64,000 nt of DNA from Solea solea (GCF_958295425.1 NC_081135.1:37769956-37833955); one strand, 5' to 3'; counted from the first letter of the stretch, positions 42,901 to 61,830 are shown. Translations and numbers: made by a program. Notes: generated from the sequence alone by a model not told the origin.

Positions 42901-45900
42901 CCTGTTATTTGGGCCATGTGAGGTAAGTGAATTACCACATACAGTTTAGACTACAGCTGTTAACGTGAGTGTGCGACTAACGCATCGCTGCAGCTGAGGA
43001 AGTGAAAGTAGCAACAAACACAATGTCACAAGACCAAAATGTGGGCTGCGGTGTTTATATAACGCCACAGTTTCATGTTCCACCTCACACCTTTTGAGTT
43101 TGAAAAACACAGCAGAGCAGACTGTAACCGACTTCAACTGTCGTCAGCGTGTGAAGGTCACGAGACGGTTTTACTGAAGTGCAAAAAGGAAAGAGAACAA
43201 ACAAGGTTGTGCAGATGTTTGAGGAACAAATATAACGGTTTGAATCCAACGTCAGGCTGCAAATAACAATTATTTTCTTTCTTTTACTACTCGTCTTTTA
43301 TATTTGCTGTACAATGTTTGCATGAGAAACGTCAAGGAATAAGAAAACAGGGATGAAGACGTGCTGAGGACAGTGGAAATGTGTGTGTTTAAAACAATGA
43401 TACCTAAATAACGGATCAGCGGAGATCATAGTAACACAGTAACTGAGGCTGCAACTAAACTAATCTGTTGATTATTTTCTCCATTAATCAATTCATTTTT
43501 GGCTCAATAAAATGTTAAGTGTTTACCAAACCTTTAAAATGATGATGTTCTCAAATGTGATACATAATGGTTTAATTGTTTGACAGTTGTTACTCAGGTT
43601 TAGGCTGGGAATTCTTTTATATTTTATTGCACACAAAGACTTTATGTCATCAAGGACAGGGTGCAGCTTCCTGCCAACAGGGTTATTGTGTTGGCAGGTG
43701 CATGTTGAGAGAACTGAAAGAACTTTACATATGACGGGACTTTTTAAAAAAAAAAAAACTTGGCGTTACATGAATTAGGTTTTTATTGTCTAATATTTGA
43801 ACAACCATTTTTCTTAATTTTAATTCTAGCACATTTGGAATTGGAAAAGGAGTTAATTAAATTCAAATGATACCCAACAACGCACAGGTTCAGCTTCAGT
43901 GAGCAGCATCAGACCCGGGTGTCTTTCAAGCTGGAAATGACAATGTTCTCAAATGTCCACAAACCAAAATTATTCCGTTCGAATGATTTCTTTTCATTAT
44001 AGAGATTCATAAACAGAAAGAAAAGAATGAGGAAATGAAAAGAAATAAAGTTCATATTCCAGCTCCCGGTATAAATTAACATTTACAAGGTTCATTGAAT
44101 GCCTTTGTTAGCTGCTACTGTTCACAATTTACAGCTCAACACGGTGTAAACTCTGCATCAGACTAACTGGCTCTAATACAGTCGAGTTTTTACTTTCTTT
44201 GAATTTTCTCTAGTGATTGCTGAATTTTGTGCCTGCAGTTACGGCTGAATATTGATTACTAAATTAATCATCAACTAGGGTTATGATTAATTAAAATGTG
44301 AATTAAAGGTGAATATTTTCTGGTTTCTTTGCTCCATTTGACACAATTTTGGATTGTGGACAAAATAAGTCATTCAAGAACATCATCACTTCCAGGGTTA
44401 GAAACACAGATCAACATTTTTCTAAATTTTCCTGACATATTATGGACCAAACAAGTACCCGATTAATGGAGAAAATAATCGACAGATTTATCAATTGTGA
44501 AAATTATCGTCTTCCATTTTGATAAGTGATTCATCAGTTTCAGTGTTTTGTTTTTAAAAATGTCTGCAAATGTTAAGGATGTGGTGATTTTGAGGTTTAG
44601 AAGAAAAGGCAGTCAGCATTTTCAAGGTTTTCCTTTTGGATTAAATAGCAAATTGATGGACCTAGAAAATAATCAACAGATGATGAAAATAATCATCATT
44701 ATTTGGAGCTCTACTGTCAACATGACCACAACTTTCAACTGTTGACTGGAAAATAGACAGAAGGAGGTTGTTTTTATATTTCTAATCACATGTCCTCTTC
44801 TCTGTGAATGAACTTGTGATGTTTCACTGCTCTGAATCCATCAGCTGGACACGGCTGTGGTCGTACATCCTGGCACTTGAGAGTTCAGCTGGGTTTATAT
44901 CCATCAGTTACAATAAAAGCCCAAAGATACCAGAGACAAGACTGATGGATGGACGGAGGGACAGAAGCAAAATGGACAAAAGCTAAAAGATGGTGAAAAT
45001 CTGATGGACAAAGACGGGAGGAAACCAATAATTTCAGTTTTAGACACTGGTCATGTCAGGAAGCCTTTTTATAGAAACCTTCATGAAGCATCATTTTCAT
45101 TATTTTTTCCAATTGTTTTAAACTGTAAATCCAGGCAAATTGAGAGACATGTTCCCCCAAAATTCAATGTGGCATTTTCAAAAAATAAAAACTCACTTAA
45201 AAATGATATACAATATTGAGAATTACGATATTCATTTCTTCTGAATTAATAGGACAATATTTCCTGAAAGAAAAATGTTTTCCCTAAATGATGATTTAGT
45301 TTTTCTGGCTCTGTATTTATTCTATTTCCAGTCTAAATTCACAAAAATACAAAAGAATATATATATATTTTTACTACCTCATAACACAAGGACATTCTGG
45401 GACATTCAAAAAATCTAGTCAATTCAGACCCAAAGACAAATCTGGTAAATTCAGACCTGAAAGAGAAAAAAATCAGGTAAATTCAGCCTGAAAAATATAA
45501 AAATCTCAAAAATTCAGACCCAAAAAAGACCGAAAAAGAAAAAATCTGGTAAATTCAGAGCTTGAAAAAAAAAGGTTCTAATTAACTTTTTTAATTCAAG
45601 CAAATTCAATATGCTTCTCTAGTTTTTAGAGCAAATAGGGAAAAACACATACTAAAATCAAACTTGTAGGAAATGCAGGAGTTTTTGTGTTGATAGAACA
45701 ATAGATAAATAAACCACTGTGTATTTTTAATGTGCAGGTTCTTTTAGTTTTGTGTGTAAACTGAGTGTAAAGCACTTGGCGATGTCAGCTGACTGTCCTC
45801 ATGCCCCACGTGACATGGTGTCAAACTGCACACAGTGAAGTGACTGTTTCACAGACACAGCAGGGTTTACCTGCTCCACTCTTACACAATGAGGATAAGA

Positions 45901-46751
45901 AATACTGACAGTACAAAGTCAGTGATTCACCCTGACGTCACCCACTGATCCTTATTTCCCACCCCTGGGGCGATTTGCTGATGTGGCTGATTTTTTTTAA
46001 CTGTGTTCTGTTCTCCTGTGATAAAAGCGCTCGAGCGGAGCGAACACTGGACCCAACGCAGCAGCACGAGCTCATGTTACAGATGTTTCGAAACCACCTG
46101 TTTACTGATTCAAGATCACAAACACGAGGACCGACTCGGTTTCATCTGACCTGGACTCCAAAACTTAGAGTCTGACATTCATCTGAACTAGGGCTAATTA
46201 CTACTTGTCAGTTAATTTGATAATCACTTCATCGCTTTGAATGTTTATTTTTTTAATAATTAAAAACAAGTTCTCAGTTTTTTTTAAATAAATAAATCGA
46301 TAAGTGTCCACAAACCAAATCATTTTTGGTCTGTGGACACATCGATTTATTGTGTTTTGGTCAACAGGTTAATTAACAGTAATGGAATGAGGTCATAATC
46401 TGAAAAACATTGAATTAATATTAATTGCGAGTACAATAGAATTAAATTTTGATGACTGATGATCGTAAATAATGCAAACATACAGTGATGATTCTCACAC
46501 ACACACACATAAAGAGTAAAGTGACAGTGACACACCTTCGGTTCATAAAGTGTCACGGTAGCCGAGGCTAATGTGAACAGAAGCGGACCTGTGTTGTATC
46601 ACAGCTGGGCCTCCTCCGCCTCCTCCTACCACCACCTTCTACACCATTTATCCCCGTCATTTTAACACAGAATGACACGACATTACTCCACTCCCTCCTT
46701 CTTACCTTGGTGATTAAAAAGCCTCCATAGTTTGGTGAATAATATTCCCAT
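36945..46751 (-). CDS. arl5a: ADP-ribosylation-factor-like GTPase 5A, complete (6 coding exons, 179 aa)
   Basis: Arf-family small GTPase that acts on trans-Golgi membranes, where ARL5 proteins recruit the GARP tethering complex. Coding exons: 46706-46751, 40793-40853, 39911-40058, 39724-39807, 37904-38055, 36945-36993 (46, 61, 148, 84, 152, 49 nt). They join in frame to 179 codons plus stop, the family length. Visible motifs: [11 protein letters not shown] with Gly2 for myristoylation, P-loop GLDNAGKT, switch [14 protein letters not shown] for guanine binding, CCALTGEG, and C-terminus [10 protein letters not shown]. The start has a strong Kozak context (GCCATGG). Position between neb and cacnb4 supports ARL5A rather than the ARL5B/C paralogues. 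Gene identity is very sure; the paralogue letter a little less. Confidence 0.93.
37091..37330. mobile_element. non-autonomous hAT-like repeat copy beside a 12-bp palindrome
   Basis: A perfect inverted repeat ATCTTTGAATGT / ACATTCAAAGAT at 37091-37115 is followed by family landmarks ('gagcaaagaaactattcac', 'gagtaatcgataaataatc') and the end 'tattgcagtcctgtta'. In arl5a intron 5. Confidence 0.55.
37402..37652. mobile_element. non-autonomous hAT-like repeat copy
   Basis: Starts 'tttgctgcaactatttacga', holds 'tttttcagcttcttaaaatg', 'gaatattttcccagttactt' and 'gtttgtgggcaaacc', and ends 'gaaaataatcaatcaa'. In arl5a intron 5. Confidence 0.6.
37855..37878. repeat. GT dinucleotide array
   Basis: About 12 GT units, 26 bp beyond the donor of arl5a exon 5. 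Confidence 0.85.
37904..38055 (-). CDS. arl5a: arl5a coding exon 5 (NKQD motif)
   Basis: Codes [20 protein letters not shown] through [16 protein letters not shown] and the Ala of 'CAL' are guanine-specificity motifs. A GT dinucleotide array lies just beyond its donor at 37855-37878. Confidence 0.93.
38056..39723 (-). other. arl5a intron 4
   Basis: 1.67 kb with no coding exon or RNA recognised. A homopolymer A run occurs near 39488-39503. Confidence 0.5.
39724..39807 (-). CDS. arl5a: arl5a coding exon 4
   Basis: 28 codons, [20 protein letters not shown] then LYRMLAHE; phase 0 at both ends. Donor GTGAGT. Confidence 0.93.
39911..40058 (-). CDS. arl5a: arl5a coding exon 3 (switch I, interswitch, switch II)
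   Basis: Codes [20 protein letters not shown] through [21 protein letters not shown]. The effector-loop Thr and the catalytic Gln of WDIGGQ are present, so a working GTPase is expected. Confidence 0.93.
40284..40525. mobile_element. non-autonomous hAT-like repeat copy
   Basis: Starts 'aaggctgaaacaattactcg', ends 'tatttgcagccctttg', and has 'tttttcaacattttctggac' inside. Both termini are recognisable as an inverted pair. In arl5a intron 2. Confidence 0.65.
40793..40853 (-). CDS. arl5a: arl5a coding exon 2 (P-loop)
   Basis: Codes [20 protein letters not shown] with the GxxxxGKT phosphate-binding loop. The donor is GTAAGT, and the border falls inside the Phe codon. Confidence 0.92.
42674..42704. 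repeat. perfect 13-bp hairpin
   Basis: TTCCGGATGCTGA at 42674-42686 and TCAGCATCCGGAA at 42692-42704, separated by AAAAA. Lies in arl5a intron 1. No other part of this 5.9-kb intron shows a gene. Confidence 0.8.
43446..43575. mobile_element. non-autonomous hAT-like repeat fragment
   Basis: Starts 'aggctgcaactaaactaatc' then 'gattattttctccattaatc' and 'tgatgttctcaaatgtg'. Truncated. A related internal piece lies at about 43930-43995. Confidence 0.55.
44238..44520. mobile_element. non-autonomous hAT-like repeat copy
   Basis: Starts 'acggctgaatattgattact', has 'gaatattttctggtttcttt', 'tttggattgtggacaaaat' and 'catattatggaccaaac', then 'gattaatggagaaaataatc'. In arl5a intron 1. Confidence 0.6.
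46188..46380. mobile_element. non-autonomous hAT-like repeat fragment
   Basis: 'actagggctaattactactt' start with 'gtgtccacaaaccaaatc' and 'ttggtctgtggacac' inside; the two internal pieces are inverted to each other. Near the 5' end of arl5a intron 1. Confidence 0.5.
46706..46751 (-). CDS. arl5a: arl5a coding exon 1
   Basis: Start codon and the first 15 codons ([15 protein letters not shown]). Donor GTAAGA. Codes the myristoylated amphipathic N-terminal helix. Followed by a 5.9-kb intron. Confidence 0.92.
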
Positions 46752-47110
46752 GGCTGACGACGGCGCGTGGTTCCGATGCCAGCTCGCGAAGGTCCTCTTC
46801 TATCGCAGCTAGCTGGCTAGCGTTGATGCTATCAACTTTTGCCTAGCTAGCTGGCTCGCTAACTACACAAACGAGCATTCTCGCGTGGAATAATGTTGAC
46901 CACGTCTCCTCCATACGGGCGCGTATGTGTGTCGCCGTGACGCTTAGTGTGTCACGGTTTTAAAAAAAGAAACCAAAAGCGAAACGTGAAGATACGAGTG
47001 AGGTTCCACTGATTAGTGTCAGCGGTGAAGTGGAGCGCGCTCGCTCAGCTAGTTAGCTGTCAAAATATAGCGCGCATGCGCAGTGACGCCGCGCTGCTGC
47101 TGCTGCTGCT
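46752..47110 (-). promoter_or_regulatory. arl5a 5'UTR and CpG-rich promoter
   Basis: The sequence upstream of the arl5a start is richer in CpG than the surrounding DNA (46765-47100) and lacks a clear TATA box, as in housekeeping promoters. It contains an exact NRF1-type palindrome at 47071-47082, several TGACG half-CRE motifs (near 46938, 46943 and 47083), and GAAAC/GCGAAAC interferon-element-like motifs near 46970-46986. The transcription start cannot be placed exactly. Confidence 0.5.
47071..47082. promoter_or_regulatory. NRF1 binding-site match
   Basis: CGCGCATGCGCA matches the NRF1 consensus YGCGCAYGCGCR at all positions. It lies about 320 bp upstream of the arl5a start codon, where NRF1 sites in CpG-rich promoters usually occur. 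Confidence 0.6.
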
Positions 47111-47209
47111 GGAGTCACACGGTCGTTTACAACGGCAGCAGCAACAGCATCATCAGTGCTGCGACAGTGGACTGCTTTACTGTAACTTTATTAAAAATTA
47201 TCAATACAA

Positions 47210-47830
47210 ATATTTGTTTTCCTTTAAAATGTAAGATTTATAAGAGAAAAAGTAAATGGAAAAAGACTCAATATGGGATGTTTTTATTATTTTTGAGAAA
47301 AATATCATGAAAAACGACTGGTTTCCTCTCTCATGAAAACTTTATATGCAATTTTATATTTATTTTGACCAAAAATATATGGAAGGAGACTGTGTTCTTT
47401 GAAGATTGAAGTTTTATATGGAATGGTACATTTATTTTGAAGAAAGATTATGTGGAAAAGACTGTTTTCATCTAAGACTGAAGTTTGATATGCAATTTTA
47501 TAGTTATTTTGACAAAAAATATGTGGAAAAAGAGTGTTTTCCTCTTATATTAAAGTTTTATATGACATGTTATATGATTCTCCAGAATAATGGTATGGAA
47601 AAAGATAGTTATCCTTTAAAATTGAAGATGTTTTGACATGGAAAAAAGTAACTGGTTCATTAAATATTGTTTTATATGTCATGTTGTATTTATTTTTTAA
47701 TTTATGAAAAAAGGTAATATAGATAATATAGGTCTAATATTGAAAATGTCTGTACAATTTTATACTTATTTTGAGAAAAATTATATGGAAAGACTATTGA
47801 AATTTTTTAATGACATTTTTCTCATTGTGG
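47210..47830. repeat. degenerate 72-bp tandem repeat upstream of arl5a
   Basis: The phrase 'tggaaaaagactgttttcct' recurs near 47379, 47451, 47523 and 47594, with 'ttttatatgcaattttata' and 'tttattttgacaaaaaatat' between. As 72 is 24 codons, reading frames stay open across several units; I do not call a gene. Confidence 0.7.
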
Positions 47831-49508
47831 TTGCATAACCAATAACTAGTCATGACCTAATGATCCACATAATATAATATATATGATTTTTCATTATTTT
47901 CTTGCTCATATGAACCAAATTCTTCACCTTTTAAGAAAAATATCAACACATATGAACAAATAAAAAACAAAAACAAAGAACAACAAATATCAAATATCAA
48001 TACAACAGCATAAGGGCAGTTTATTTGTTTTTTAAAATGCACACAGACTTCATTCTCTCACAGGCAGTTTTTCAACATCTCTGACAACAAAAGCTACTGT
48101 AGTATGTGGCAGAGAAGAGCACGAGTTAAAAAAAAGAAAATAAATATTATTAGAGCAAAATATTAAATTACGAGACACACAAGGACACGACAGTTACTTT
48201 GTCTGATTTAAAAAAAACGCAGCAAAGTTCTGCCAAGTGCTTTTTTCTGATCGTTTATCACTGATTCTATGAAATTCTAAGAATGGAGGAATAACTAACC
48301 TTTCTCAGATCATTCATTTGACTGTTATTTACAAATGGAAGCCCTCAGTTTAAAGCAAGTCATTCCATAAAATCCACTTCCATTGTTCTTGTGAGCTCCT
48401 GATATTAAAGGGGCAGTTCAGGTTTTTTGAAGAGTTGTTTTATGAGGTTCTGAAACAAAACAAAAGGCCCTCACCTCATCAAATCTTCACAAAAATAGGT
48501 CTAAGATAAACTAAGAATATAATCACTGCTTTATCTCATTATTAGACAACCTATTATGACCATAAACTCATGTTTGTGTCTCTCTTTGTAAACCATTAAC
48601 TCGCTGCACCAAACCCCATAGAGAAAAGCAACGTTTTTGACATCACTGCACACAGGAGTTGTCCATCCACGGCTGCCTCTGTCAGATGTTGAAACGTGTT
48701 GTTGAGTGAATTTCGGCGTTTAATAAACTTTGTTCAGATTTACCTCCGTGACACAAACTTATTAAAGGTGGCAGACGTAGACCGACAGCTACTGTGTACC
48801 TATGAGCTAAAAACACTCATTTTCTCTATGGGATTTGGTGTAAGAGAGCGAGCGTGCGGTTTACCTGTAAGAACACATTTTTTAAGGTGTTGAAGACTCA
48901 AGTAGAAGTAGATTTGAATAGTTTTGGTATAGTTTGAAGCTACTAATCATAGGTATGTGTTTATATGAGTTTAATCTTTTTTTGTAGCCTTAGAAAAGAC
49001 TTTTACATGAACTTCAGGGATTTAGCATTTTTACTTAATGATAAACAACGTCTTTTCTTGTATGCAAAGGCCACGAATTACATGCAACTTATTCTAAAAT
49101 CAGCTTTTTTGTGTGTGTTCCCTCTGGGGAGTGGCTGTTTGTACCTCATACAATCACAATTCAAACAAACGAACCCTGAACTCTCACTTCAGTAGTTCAT
49201 AACGACTCAAATATTGACATCTTTTTAACCAGTTTTTAAACAGATCCCCCGTCAGACGGGTGAGAACATAAACGCTACATCTGTCGCCAGCACACAACAC
49301 AACACTCCTCCGTCTGGATTACGTCTCGTTCCTGAGCTTTGGAGCTTTGAAATGCGTGATTTTCATGTATTTATACTGAAAAATGACAAAGAAAGGATGC
49401 AGGTGAATGCACGCGCGGGGGGGGAGTTCCTGCAGAGGACACCAAGAGGGACGCCGGCCATTGTCAATGTCACTTTAAAGCAAATCTGTAAAACTCTTTC
49501 ACGATATT

Positions 49509-49548
<40 letters not shown>

Positions 49549-49882
49549 CGCACACCAAAGGGGACAGTGGCTTCTATTCTGCTTCTACTCCGGCTTCTGG
49601 GTGCGTGCAGTCAGGCTCCAGAGGCTCCAGAGGCTCCAGAGGCTCCTGACGCCTGGCGCGAGCCCCGCCTGCATGCTACAGTAACACTACCTCACACACA
49701 CGACCTCGTGCACTCACAAACCCTTGTGCTACATTCGCGTCCCCTTGTTCACATCGACGGAGTCTTTTGAGGGTTCAAATGTGTGTAGTTTGGCAGGAGT
49801 ATGAGGAACTACACATGGATACGAGGTGGTCAAGAGTCCAGATGTGAGAACAGTTTCACAGAGTCAGTGGAGATCGTCGTGC
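47831..49882 (-). other. cacnb4 3' flank / probable 3'UTR
   Basis: No gene is seen between the cacnb4 stop and the 72-bp repeat. A minus-strand AATAAA lies at 48020-48025 and could end a 1.9-kb 3'UTR, but a MITE (48.4-48.9 kb) lies inside that interval. Small repeats here: an ATA array at 49506-49550 and a 9-bp GAGGCTCCA array near 49613-49650. Confidence 0.3.
48405..48900. mobile_element. MITE-like element with inverted arms (copy 1)
   Basis: Left arm at about 48600-48637 (CACCAAACCCCATAGAGAAAA) is inverted relative to the right arm at about 48810-48853 (TTTTCTCTATGGGATTTGGTG). The middle includes 'cacaggagttgtccatccac' and 'ggctgcctctgtcag'. The sequence 'aaaggggcagttcaggtttt' at 48407 may be the outer end. 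Confidence 0.6.
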
Positions 49883-56753
<6,871 letters not shown>

Positions 56754-57599
56754 CTGGAGAGTGGCAGAGGGACGCACAGGGACACACAGAGACACACAGA
56801 GACACAGAGGGACACAGAGGGACGTCAAAATATTAATAATAAATGTCAGAGATTAAACTTTAAATCAAAGATACACATGATCCACCATTATCCACACTTC
56901 CTGTAATTGAAAATATGGGATGCCAACAGGGAGCGAAGTGGACCCGCATCACTTGTTGACATGTCAGGAAAGACATGTTCGTTATCTTGTCTCCTATATG
57001 GAGGGCCCAAAAGTGGGCTGTGAGCCTCAGGTTTTACTCCCCCTCCTCTGTTTTTCCAGTCACACACACACACACACACACTCTGTTGCTCTTTTTTCAG
57101 TGCGTGTGATAAAATGAGACGTTGCTGCTCGGTGACAGAAAATCACTTCCTCCCTCTACAGCTGAGTAATCGCCACATGAGCACGAACGTCGTCGAGCAG
57201 GTACAGTGTCACAGTGTCACAGTGTCTGTGAAGTGTACACATGAGTGTCTGTGAAGTGTACACATGAGTCTCTGCTGCAGAACCCTGTCACCGGGCAGTC
57301 AATGAGATGAAGGAGTGAATGATGACACCGCTGCTGCTGCTGACACCGACCGTCTTCATGATTCATCGTCCCCGCGGTGTCACTAACCCGCCCGTGCACA
57401 GTCATTTGTGAAGCTATCTGTTTGCCGCCGCGTCTCCGTCCATCTGTCATCATGTCCAAACGTGTCTCTGTGTGTCATATTTTTCATCTTTTACACGGAT
57501 ATAAAAAAAAACAGATAATAGTGTAGATAATGCAGTGAACCAAACTGAGATTTACTACAGATGATACAGATTATTCTCACACGGACCCCTTTAAACTGA

Positions 57600-58115
57600 C
57601 AGGTATTAGGGCCCGAAATTTGTCACGGAGGTTGGGTAGCGAAAAATGTGATAGTGGCACAGGGCACAAACCCCGTTTGTAGCCCCGGGGCTCTATAGCG
57701 CCCCCAAAAGTCGGGTCATGGTCAGACAAAAGTGGATGGATCGGGACGAAATTTGGCGTGTGTGTCGGGCTTACTCAGAAATTTCTTGAGTCATTTTTTG
57801 GGAATTTTTTGACGAAAGAAAAAGTGGCCAAAATTGTGTTAAATTCTAATTTTTTGTCTAAGTCGCACATAGTCGTTCCGATTTTAACCAAACTTGGTAC
57901 ACTTGTTGCTCTCATGATTCCAAACAAATTTCCAATGTACTTCCATTGGCTCCGCCCACCCAGAAGTCGGCCATTTTGGAAAAACAAAAAAGGGGTTGTC
58001 TACTTATTTGAACAAACGCATCCGAGCACGTTTGAGCTAGCCGTGTCAAACTCGGTCCATGTGTTCTAGACACGTTAATGATTAAAAGTTACCAAAACAT
58101 TTTCTCTACGACAAA
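57600..58115. repeat. unclassified interspersed repeat
   Basis: 'agggcccgaaatttgtcacg', 'gccccggggctctatagcgc', 'tttaaccaaacttggtacac' and 'attggctccgcccaccc' type sequence, of a kind widespread in fish. Its right end 'gattaaaagttaccaaaaca' is the reverse of the motif at 18161-18180, so both belong to one family. Confidence 0.55.
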
Positions 58116-58680
58116 AGTTAACATTAAAATTCCACTTTTTGAAAGCTTTAGCATAAACAAAATGACATGAAATTTCGTTGGATATGACGAGTCATATGAC
58201 GAGTCATTTTATATTTAATTTGGTTTTTCTTTTCTTCATTGTATGTAATTTATTATTTGCCAGTTTTTAAGGTGCTTTTTATGCCCTTTGTTACCGTCAG
58301 ACATCACATGACTTATATACCTGACACACCCCACAACCTGCAGTGAAACACAAACACGAGCCAGCTTCACAAACAGTCAGACAAACCTACATCCATGTTC
58401 CTTTGACAGCACAATAACGTAATGTTGACAGTGCGGCAGGTGATGTCGCGTCGTCCTTGTGTCAGTAAATAACGGCACTGAGCTCAGGAGATCATGTTAC
58501 ATAGAGTATGTACACGTGTGTGTGTGTCTGTGTGTGTGTGTGTGTAGACACTGATCTCACACACAACAACACTGCCTTTAAAGTGAATGCCACAGTTTCT
58601 GTGAACCAGCCTGGACCAGGATCTCACTGAAAACAAGGCCAACACTCACTTCATAAAATCTACACTTGATTAAGTCTACT

Positions 58681-58727
58681 TGTTGATTCTCTCTATGGAG
58701 TTTGGTGCGGGAGAGTGAGCGATTTAC
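58681..58727. mobile_element. solo arm of the MITE family
   Basis: 'ttctctctatggagtttggt' and 'gcgggagagtgagcgattta' match the right arm of the MITE copies at 48.8 and 52.5 kb. A left-arm-like piece (CCCATAGAGAAAATCAGCAA) lies at 59364-59383. Confidence 0.55.
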
Positions 58728-59043
58728 AAACTTCCAGTTTCATTATCATATTTATACAGTAAAATAAAAGTTTTAACAGTGTTTTGCCTTTTTTTCTACA
58801 GTAATATGTGAAGTTCTTCAGCAGAGTCTGACTTTTGGTCACAAATTAAATCAGTTAATTTAGCAGAATCTATTCATTAGCACCAGGGAAATTAAACTCC
58901 TGACTGAAGCAGTTTCTGCTCGTCACTTTTTCTTTGTCCTGCAGATTCAGCCAAACGCGATCGAGGGAAAAAAACTAAACAAAAAAAAAACCTGGGCCTC
59001 AGCACAAACGTGTGTGTGGAGCAGATGACGGCTCAGTGTGTGT

Positions 59044-59046
<3 letters not shown>

Positions 59047-59108
<62 letters not shown>
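59047..59108. repeat. CA dinucleotide array
   Basis: About 30 perfect CA units. Other CA/GT arrays in this intron: 57061-57081, 58517-58545, 60977-61001 and 62719-62742. Confidence 0.95.
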
Positions 59109-59110
<2 letters not shown>

Positions 59111-59458
59111 CTACATATGATCCGCTTCATTTGTCGCATGTGAACATTTCATTAAAGAGCAGAACATGAACGATGAGCTTTGTTTGTTACAGCAAGTACA
59201 AAAACATACTTTTATAAATAAAGAAAAACACATTATTATATATAAATATATAAAAGTATATAAAATCATCCTGTTTATTAAGGCTTTACAAACGCATAGA
59301 ATAGCATCACAACATTTGTAATAAATAATAAATAGAATCTCGCCCCCCCCCCCATTCAAAAGCCCATAGAGAAAATCAGCAATTTTACTACTTTTACTTT
59401 ACTTTACTTTACTTTATTGCGATTATTTTCTTTCGACTTCTCTCTCTCTCACTCTAGA

Positions 59459-59850
59459 GCAGGGGTGTCAAACATACGGCTTAGGGGTGTCAAACGTACG
59501 GCTCGTGGGCCTGAATCGGCCCTCTGGAGGGTCAAATCTGGCCCTCAGGATAAATTTGTTTACATAGTAAATTTAGGCATAAAATGTTGTTGAAATTGTA
59601 TTTATTTTTCTCAGGTTGTTCATAATATGTTCTGTCAAAAGAATTTTTACTTCATTTAATGTGAAACAAAGGGAAAGATTTGGAGTCCTCGTTGTTTAAA
59701 GGTTTTTATGCTATTATTTTACTGAATTTACCCCTAAACTAATGGGTTTTGCAGAGATTATTAATCCAAGCTTTGGGATGAACTAGGAGACTAGGATTAC
59801 ACTAAAATATGACGCTCAACTCAGAGGGTCCAATCAACCCAATCTATTTA
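59459..59850. mobile_element. hAT-type element fragment
   Basis: Begins GCAGGGGTGTCAAAC, a terminus typical of hAT elements in fish, with 'gggcctgaatcggccctctg' and 'tctggccctcagg' following. The first 22 bp are repeated nearly in tandem. The other end was not found. Confidence 0.55.
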
Positions 59851-61154
59851 AGGGGGGGCAATGGGAACTTTGCTTAAAAGCACTAAAGGCCACTGACTTA
59901 TTGAGATTTGAACCGAGGACCCTCCACTTACAAGCCGCCTTGTACCCATGACCTGCTCTTATAGTATTTTTAATGTTGTATCACTTCAATTTCATCATAT
60001 ACTGTATATATTACGTGTTTTACTTTTTAAATTAGCCTGTGAAGCTAAAAACATGTGTGGATGAAATTGAATGAAATCCACTCACAGTGTAAAGCTCACA
60101 GGAGGAGGAGGAGGAGGAGGAAACATGCTTACCAAGGTTTGTTTGACATGATGACTAACACATGATGTATGGCTTTTAAAATTGTGCCGCGCTCATCACT
60201 TTCCTCTGCAGACAAACGCCCGCGTTCAGCAGAAACAGATGTTGTTGTGTTTTTATTCCACGATGGCGATCGTGTTTATAACGTCTGTTCTCTCATTAAG
60301 AACATGAAACGTATAATATAAACATGGCAAAACATTGATACAGTAAAATATCGCAATATTCTGTGATGCCATATTATGTCGCATGCATCGATGTTTTTAG
60401 CGTATTATTTTTTTGCTGCACATGGCACCATCTAGTGGACTGAATTTTCTTTTTCTTTTTCTTTTATGCTAATCAGCAAAAAGTCTCACTCTCAATAGAG
60501 CTGTTGTGTGAGTTTATCACAATAAATCGGTATTTTGCAATATCATGATAATATCGCATCGTGGTGTCTCCTGCGATTTGCGCTCTGTTTTTCTGTTAAA
60601 TTTCTGGGTAAAAATGAAAGAATTGTAAAGTTTGTAAATCAAAGTCAAGTATTTAAATGGACATGTTGTTGTCCTGCTGCTGTGAGTCTAACGTCAGGAG
60701 CATTTACCACATGATTTCTAGTGAAAGGGGGAGGGAGAAGGTCCTATTGCATATCAATAATTCAATGAAAATAAATGTGTGAGTGTGTGTGCAGCAGAGG
60801 ATTTGACGTTCAGTGAGTGTGAGAGGGTGAACAGTGAGGATTAATGCGAGTGTCCGCAGCTTCCAGGCTCCTCTGCTAACGATCCACCCAGAGCCCGGGG
60901 AGTCTTTCCATCTTTACACCGTACAAACAACTCTTATTTACTGCCTCATTACAAATGAAATCTATAACTGGAGAAGTGTGTGTGTGTGTGTGTGTGTGTG
61001 TGTCACTAAACACATGAGCACCTGATTTACTCACAATAATAAAAAATTAATTCAGATCTTTCTTTCTTTTCAAAAACTTGTGTTATGTTTTGTAGATTGG
61101 ATTTGAATAGAATGAAAAATATAATAACAAATATATAATATATTTTATTAGAAG

Positions 61155-61830
61155 AATATTTTATTATTTAGGTAGCTAGCTTGTTAGTTGGTTAGCTAGC
61201 TAAATCGTTAGCTAGCTAGTTTTGAAAAAGTGATCTGCTTCTGAAAAACAGGATTTGTTCTATGCATGTTTTTTAACGTTATAAAGTAAAAACTGATAGA
61301 ATTAAAAATATCATTAAAACGTGTATGTTATTTATAACAATTGTCTTATTTAGCTTGCTAGTTAGTAAGCTGTTTAGTAAGATAGCTTGCTGGCTAAATC
61401 GCTCGTTGGTTAGCTTCTTAGTTGGTTAGCTAGCTAAAGTGTTGTTTATTTAGCTTGCCAGTTAGCTAACAAGGAATTTAACTAGCTAGCTTTGAAAAAG
61501 AGAGAAACTTAGTTGGACTGCGATAAAGAACTTCAAACTGTGGAGGGAAGCATTACAACGCTAGGTGTACAACCTGCTGGAAATGAATATAATTGTTGGA
61601 AGAAGCTAGCTCGTTATTAGTGTGTGGATTAGTGAGTGAGTTAGTTAGTTAATTAGTTAGTTAGTGAGTTAGTTAGTGAGTACATTCATTAAGAAAGTTT
61701 GTAAGAGGCAGAAAATGTCCAATGCTGGAAACAGCAACCATTCCAAGATTCAAAAATATCATTTTTTACATATTTTAATGACACACACAGTGAGTGAGTG
61801 AGTGAGTGAGTGAGGTAGTTAATAGATCAA
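61155..61830. repeat. TTAGC/GTTA-rich simple repeats
   Basis: 'agctagctagttggttagct' units at about 61169-61220 and 61350-61490, then GTTA/GTGA units at 61620-61682 and 61788-61816. Confidence 0.7.
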
